Origin: Bryobacter sp.
GTDB lineage: Bacteria > Acidobacteriota > Terriglobia > Bryobacterales > Bryobacteraceae
Direction of reading: 5' to 3'
Length of the DNA: 35,523 nt
Assembly (NCBI GenBank): GCA_022843625.1
Contig: JALHNH010000059.1
Span: 1 to 35,523, forward strand
In this document: piece by piece, positions 32,080 to 35,523 of the stretch
Position numbering within the stretch: position 1 is the stretch's first letter
How the letters are laid out: every line of letters begins with the position of its first letter
Program-made: the position numbers and the translations under genes
Notes under the pieces: generated by a model
Told to the model about the DNA's origin: nothing
Seen by the model: the letters and a program-made list of their open reading frames with translations, nothing else
The model's database searches: none

Positions 32080-32394
32080 CTACAGAAATCGAACTTCTAC
32101 ATTGCGGTCGAGCTCTAGATACATAGCTTCCTGGCCGGTCTTGCTCTTGAAACGGCGTAGAATCTTCTCCAGCTCAGGGACTTCCTTCTCTTCGAGAATA
32201 ACCTGATAGACCGCGCTGGTATCGAGGGCCTGTTCTCCGGTGGCCATCCGCCAAGTTCCCTTGAAGTAGCCGGACATCGTCCAACCACTGAACCTCTCGA
32301 AGCACAAGTCTTCGACCCGGCTGATTTCAGCCTGCAGGTCCTCGCCGTTATTCCCTTTGACCGGAAGGTAGAATGTCGCTTTGATTCGAGCCAC
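32080..32394 (-). CDS. small hypothetical protein, toxin candidate of a TA-like pair
   Basis: This 104-residue protein (GTG start) has an alternating beta/alpha layout: ARIKATFYLPV, then helix DLQAEISRVEDLCF, GYFKGTWRM, AVYQVILEEKEVPELEKILRRFKSKTGQEAMYLEL, and ends VEVRFL. I recognise this as a small widespread uncharacterised family with no assigned function. Its position before an RHH protein suggests a toxin-antitoxin role, but no RelE or PIN residues are seen. Confidence 0.5.
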   Translation of the reverse strand: MARIKATFYLPVKGNNGEDLQAEISRVEDLCFERFSGWTMSGYFKGTWRMATGEQALDTSAVYQVILEEKEVPELEKILRRFKSKTGQEAMYLELDRNVEVRFL

Positions 32395-32398
32395 TCAT

Positions 32399-32420
32399 CC
32401 ACCATTGTATATAGTGGTGG
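32399..32420 (-). promoter_or_regulatory. operator palindrome over the TA-like promoter
   Basis: A 22-bp imperfect palindrome, CCACCA ... TGGTGG (32399-32404 / 32415-32420), sits about ten bases before the GTG. On the minus strand it overlaps a likely -10 (TATATA), with a weak -35 (TTGCGA) about 16 bases upstream. It fits autorepression by the RHH protein. Confidence 0.5.
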
Positions 32421-32466
32421 GTTAAACCTTCGCAAAGCCGCAAAACCTCTGGGCAAAGTCGTAGCC

Positions 32467-32895
32467 TTACTGGTTAAGACGTCCCGTCAAACAGGCAATC
32501 ATGTTTTCGTTCGAATCGAGCGAGAGCAGAGCTTCGTACAGCGCCTCATCCGACCGCTTTTCGCACAGCTCCGCCATCGCGGCATACGCTCTCGATTTTT
32601 GAAAGCTTTTGCCCCAGACCGATTCCGGTTCGCCGGCCTCTTCCTGGTCGAAATACAAGCTATCGAACTCATCACTGAGCCGCCGGCACGCGGGGCCCAG
32701 TTCACCGATCTGCTTCTCTGTCATCGAGTCCGCCAGAAGTGACTCCATTTCTGTATGTAGCGAAACGTCATTTTTCAGGAGTGCCTCCCGAATCGCTCGC
32801 TCAAGCGCTTCCACCTGTCTTGGCTTGCTGGCTTGACTGAAAAGATCGGCCAATATTTGGTCAGCTGTCTCTAACCGGGTCAATTTCCGGTCCAC
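32467..32895 (-). CDS. hypothetical protein next to transposon end
   Basis: This 142-residue protein is predicted to be all-helical and acidic (MDRKLTRLETADQIL, ESLLADSMTEKQIGELG, a Ser/Asp-rich C-terminal part). The family is not recognised. The GTG start (32895) is only 23 bases from the transposon terminal repeat, so its native promoter may have been displaced by the insertion. Confidence 0.5.
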   Translation of the reverse strand: MDRKLTRLETADQILADLFSQASKPRQVEALERAIREALLKNDVSLHTEMESLLADSMTEKQIGELGPACRRLSDEFDSLYFDQEEAGEPESVWGKSFQKSRAYAAMAELCEKRSDEALYEALLSLDSNENMIACLTGRLNQ

Positions 32896-32918
32896 CTACG
32901 AAGGCATCCTAAGATATT

Positions 32919-32956
32919 GGGGTCACCTCACGAAACGGAAAAAATCGTACGCTAAG
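32919..32956. repeat. Tn3-family 38-bp terminal inverted repeat
   Basis: The repeat begins GGGGTCACCTCA and ends TACGCTAAG. Its length is 38 bp and it is very similar to Tn21-type ends (GGGG start, AAACGGAAAA core, CGCTAAG end). The transposase stop codon lies inside it. Confidence 0.9.
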
Positions 32957-35420
32957 GATTGTGGAACGGCCTCAGTGCCCGGAATTTGCCAGGTTGAAGC
33001 TTGCTTGGCTTCCACACGTAATCTCCCGTCAAGTTGATATGCTCCCAACCGAGCGGTGACAGGTGCGTCAGCAGGCTATCGTCCACCGCCACGCCATGCT
33101 CTTTCAAAGCCTGCACCGCCCTCTCCAAATAGACCGTGTTCCACAGGACGATCGCGGCCACGACCAAATTCAGGCCCGAAGCCCGATAGCGCTGGTTCTC
33201 AAAGCTCCTGTCCCGCAGCTCGCCCAGGCGATTGAAGAAGACAGCTCGAGACAGGCTATTCTTGGCTTCCCCTTTGTTCAGACCAACCTGGACGCGACGG
33301 CGCAATTCAACACTTTGAATCCAATCCAGAGCGAATAGAGTCCGCTCGATGCGCCCAAGTTCTCGCAAGGCGACCGCCAGCCCGTTCTGGCGAGGATAGC
33401 TTCCCAGTTTCCGAAGCATCAGGGAGGCCGTTACGGTGCCTTGTTTGATCGAAGCGGCCAATCTGAGAATCTCGTTCCAATGGGCACGGATGAGTCGGAC
33501 GTTGATATTCTCTCCGAGAAGCCCGGCCGTCGCTAGAGTTGGATACGCTTTGGCGTCTCCGGCAATGAAAAGGTTCTTGTCTTTCAAGCCCCGGATGCGC
33601 GGGGCGAAGCGGAAACCCAAAAGGTGCATCAGACCAAAAACATGGTCAGTGAAGCCGGCCGTGTCGGTGTAGTGCTCTTCGATGGCCAACTCTGATTCGT
33701 GGTAGAGCAAACCATCGAGAACGTGAGTCGCATCGCGCACGGGCACGCTGATCACTTTGGTGTGAAAAGGCGAATAACGATCGGATATGTGAGTGTAAAA
33801 GGTGACGCCCGGGTCGTTCCCATACTTGGCGTTGAAGTGGCTCGCTGCCTGGCCGCTTCCCCCGGCCCGGAACCACTGGCCGTCGGAGGAACTGGTGGTG
33901 CCATCGCCCCACCAGTCTGCAAATGGTTGATGGAACTGAGCGTTCACCAACTCAGCCAGCGCTGCAGAGTAGGTCTCGTCGCGCACGTGCCAGGCTTGCA
34001 GCCAAGACAGCTTGGCGTAAGTCATGCCAGGCGAGGATTCGGCCATTTTTGTTAGTCCGAGGTTGATGGCGTCGGCCAGAATCGCCGTCAGAAGCAGGTT
34101 CTTGTCCTTGGCGGGTTCGTTGCTCTTGAGGTGGGTGAAGTGCCGGCTGAAGTCGGTCCAGGTGTCGACCTCGACGAGGAGATCCGTAATTTTGGGATGA
34201 GGCAGTAGTGCATAGGCCTGCCGCATCAAAGTATCCGCCTCGTCGGGAACTGCGTTGGTCAAAGGAGAAATCTTTAGTCCAGCGGGAGTGACCACGGCAT
34301 CAGGCAGCTCGTCTTGAGCAGCGAGACTCTCGACTTTGGCCAATTGCTCATTCAGCAGCGTCAAGCGGCCCTCCAGAAAAGCTTCGCAATTCAGATTGAC
34401 CGCCAGGCCCAGCTGGCCATCGCCAAGTTGCGTGGAGAAGCGGGTTGGAGACAGAAGATACTCTTCAAAATCCTTGAATTGGCGGGAGCCTTGGACCCAG
34501 ATGTCCCCCGAGCGAAGGCCATTTCTCAGCTCAGACAGCACACAGAGCTCGTAAAACCGTCGATCGATTCCCTCATCACTCTGGACAAGGCTTTCCCAGC
34601 GCTTCCGAACGAAACTGGTCGGCGCATCCTCCGGTACCTTTCGCGCCTGGCGTTGATTCATGCTTCGAAGAGTCTCCACGCCGGCGACGATGGCCTGAGC
34701 AGCAGGCGCTGCTTTAAGCGAGAGCGTCTCCAGCAAAATGGGCGTATACCGGCGGAGTTGGGTGAATCCGTCACCGATCAGGGGCAGATAGTCGAACTCC
34801 ACCGGTTGAGTCAGCTTTTCCGCCTCGGTAACGCTCTCACTGAATCTGTCCCAGGGCAGCACAGTCTCGATGGCTGCGTAAGGATCGCTGCCGCTCTGCT
34901 TCGCATCCAGCAGGACACGGCCGATTCGTGAATAGAGCCTCAGCTTGTCGTTGATGTCCTTTCCCGACCGCTGAAATCTTTCAGCGTGAGATTTCTTGGC
35001 GCGATTGAACAAGGCCCCGAGAATCCGGTCATGCATATCGATGATTTCATCTGTCAGAGTGGCCTGGGCGTCCAGCAGCACTGCTACCACCGTAGCGTGG
35101 CGGCGGGTCGATTCTAAATCTCGGAGATGCTGGGCTGTCATCTGGCTTCCTTCACGAGCCAGCTTCAATAAACGATTCTGGTGAATGCGCTGACTGAGGC
35201 CCTCCGGCAGAGACATTTGTTGAATGGCTCGCAGGCGCTCAATATGGACCAGGACATGCTTTGGATTCGGAAATCCGTGCGGCTGCCGAAGCCACGCCAG
35301 CTTGCTGACGGCGGATTCATCGCCTGGTTCCAGCAGATTGTCCAAGAGCTTCTTCTGCGCGATCGGCAAATCAGCCGTCAAAGCCTTGTAAACACGTCGA
35401 TTTCGGGGTTTGGGGAGCAA
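32952..35420 (-). CDS. tnpA: Tn3-family transposase, N-terminally truncated
   Basis: This readable frame of 822 residues starts at a TTG (MLPKPRNRRV). Tn3-family transposases are about 960-1000 residues long, so roughly 150 N-terminal residues (the DUF4158 region) are missing. The catalytic part is complete: a D in SSSDGQWF, a D in HYTDTAGFTDHVF and an E in LNKGEAKNS, the D-D-E triad, plus the conserved GDAKAYPTLATAGLLGENI segment and the C-terminal VAAIVLWNTVYLERA. The frame is open upstream through the end of the resolvase gene, so a deletion seems to have joined the two genes near 35440-35460. Loss of the N-terminal terminal-repeat-binding region should prevent transposition in cis. Confidence 0.85.
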   Translation of the reverse strand: MLPKPRNRRVYKALTADLPIAQKKLLDNLLEPGDESAVSKLAWLRQPHGFPNPKHVLVHIERLRAIQQMSLPEGLSQRIHQNRLLKLAREGSQMTAQHLRDLESTRRHATVVAVLLDAQATLTDEIIDMHDRILGALFNRAKKSHAERFQRSGKDINDKLRLYSRIGRVLLDAKQSGSDPYAAIETVLPWDRFSESVTEAEKLTQPVEFDYLPLIGDGFTQLRRYTPILLETLSLKAAPAAQAIVAGVETLRSMNQRQARKVPEDAPTSFVRKRWESLVQSDEGIDRRFYELCVLSELRNGLRSGDIWVQGSRQFKDFEEYLLSPTRFSTQLGDGQLGLAVNLNCEAFLEGRLTLLNEQLAKVESLAAQDELPDAVVTPAGLKISPLTNAVPDEADTLMRQAYALLPHPKITDLLVEVDTWTDFSRHFTHLKSNEPAKDKNLLLTAILADAINLGLTKMAESSPGMTYAKLSWLQAWHVRDETYSAALAELVNAQFHQPFADWWGDGTTSSSDGQWFRAGGSGQAASHFNAKYGNDPGVTFYTHISDRYSPFHTKVISVPVRDATHVLDGLLYHESELAIEEHYTDTAGFTDHVFGLMHLLGFRFAPRIRGLKDKNLFIAGDAKAYPTLATAGLLGENINVRLIRAHWNEILRLAASIKQGTVTASLMLRKLGSYPRQNGLAVALRELGRIERTLFALDWIQSVELRRRVQVGLNKGEAKNSLSRAVFFNRLGELRDRSFENQRYRASGLNLVVAAIVLWNTVYLERAVQALKEHGVAVDDSLLTHLSPLGWEHINLTGDYVWKPSKLQPGKFRALRPFHNP

Positions 35421-35437
35421 CGGAACAGAAAACTGAT

Positions 35438-35523
35438 TTAAGAGGTCTTCGACCGCCTCAGAATTCGGGAGATGGTCGCCGGGTGCACACTGAAGAGCCT
35501 GGCCGCGTCGGCTGCGGTCTTCT
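35438..35523 (-). CDS. tnpR: serine resolvase, C-terminal helix-turn-helix (partial, window edge)
   Basis: The last 27 codons read KTAADAARLFSVHPATISRIL plus a short tail RRSKTS and a stop. This is the DNA-binding helix-turn-helix that closes Tn3-family resolvases/invertases. The catalytic domain lies outside the window. The tail after RIL may be new sequence created by the deletion into tnpA. Confidence 0.8.
   Translation of the reverse strand, partial: KTAADAARLFSVHPATISRILRRSKTS

Larger units (their letters stand above)
32919..35523 (-). mobile_element. Tn3-family (Tn21 subgroup) transposon, partial, right end
   Basis: The element runs from its 38-bp terminal repeat at 32919 to beyond the right window edge. 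The gene order is resolvase end, then transposase, then terminal repeat, as in the Tn21 subgroup, where tnpR precedes tnpA. The five bases outside the repeat (32914-32918, ATATT) are the possible target duplication; the partner end is not in the window. Confidence 0.85.

Overview
The window looks like the accessory part, most likely a plasmid or integrated plasmid, of a GC-rich (about 58-60 %), diderm, non-model environmental bacterium. The signs of a plasmid are a CHC2/Toprim primase-helicase, a HerA-type ATPase, an MqsRA toxin-antitoxin pair, small ribbon-helix-helix regulators, a tyrosine recombinase, a cluster of 13-bp palindromic iterons and a Tn3-family transposon. The signs of a diderm with complex signalling are a PEGA/transmembrane Ser/Thr kinase, response regulators with a private output domain, a GspF-type membrane platform with three pseudopilins, and a lipoprotein with a beta-helix. 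The phylum cannot be fixed from sequence alone; a Vulcanimicrobiota (Eremiobacterota)-like lineage is only a guess.

Layout. (1) 1-1981: no credible protein gene, but a very dense array of hairpins. It includes a module of three hairpins (H1-H2-H3) present four times, two copies of it being identical 224-bp tandem repeats. Stems in H2 and H3 covary between copies. U.G wobbles, tandem G.A pairs and GNA/GNRA loops almost all favour the plus strand, so I read it as a giant structured RNA, cut by the left window edge. (2) 2056-6456: HerA-like ATPase, mqsRA, an RHH protein and an unusual recombinase with two catalytic domains, the first of them dead. (3) 6920-14165, all on the minus strand: primase-helicase, beta-CASP nuclease, HTH/coiled-coil protein with twelve iterons in and upstream of its gene, and an unknown protein. 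A candidate small RNA (10091-10204, plus strand) lies opposite the primase leader.

(4) 14270-27431: a signalling and secretion block. It holds a propeller-like protein, a REC-helical response regulator, a PEGA Ser/Thr kinase convergent and overlapping with it, the GspF/pseudopilin operon, a beta-helix lipoprotein, a broken copy of a pseudopilin, and a large response regulator carrying degenerate kinase repeats in an operon with two unknown proteins. (5) 27617-30546: a probable polymorphic toxin with an overlapping immunity-type gene and three further small genes, closed by a terminator. (6) 30719-32895, minus strand: a DUF1963 protein downstream of a toxin-antitoxin-like pair with an operator palindrome, plus one unknown gene. 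(7) 32919-35523: the right end of a Tn21-type Tn3-family transposon with a perfect-length 38-bp terminal repeat. Its transposase keeps its D-D-E triad but has lost its N-terminus, apparently by a deletion that joined it to the end of the resolvase gene.

The item most likely to be undescribed is the 2-kb hairpin array. The iteron cluster, the double-domain recombinase and the pseudokinase response regulator come next.
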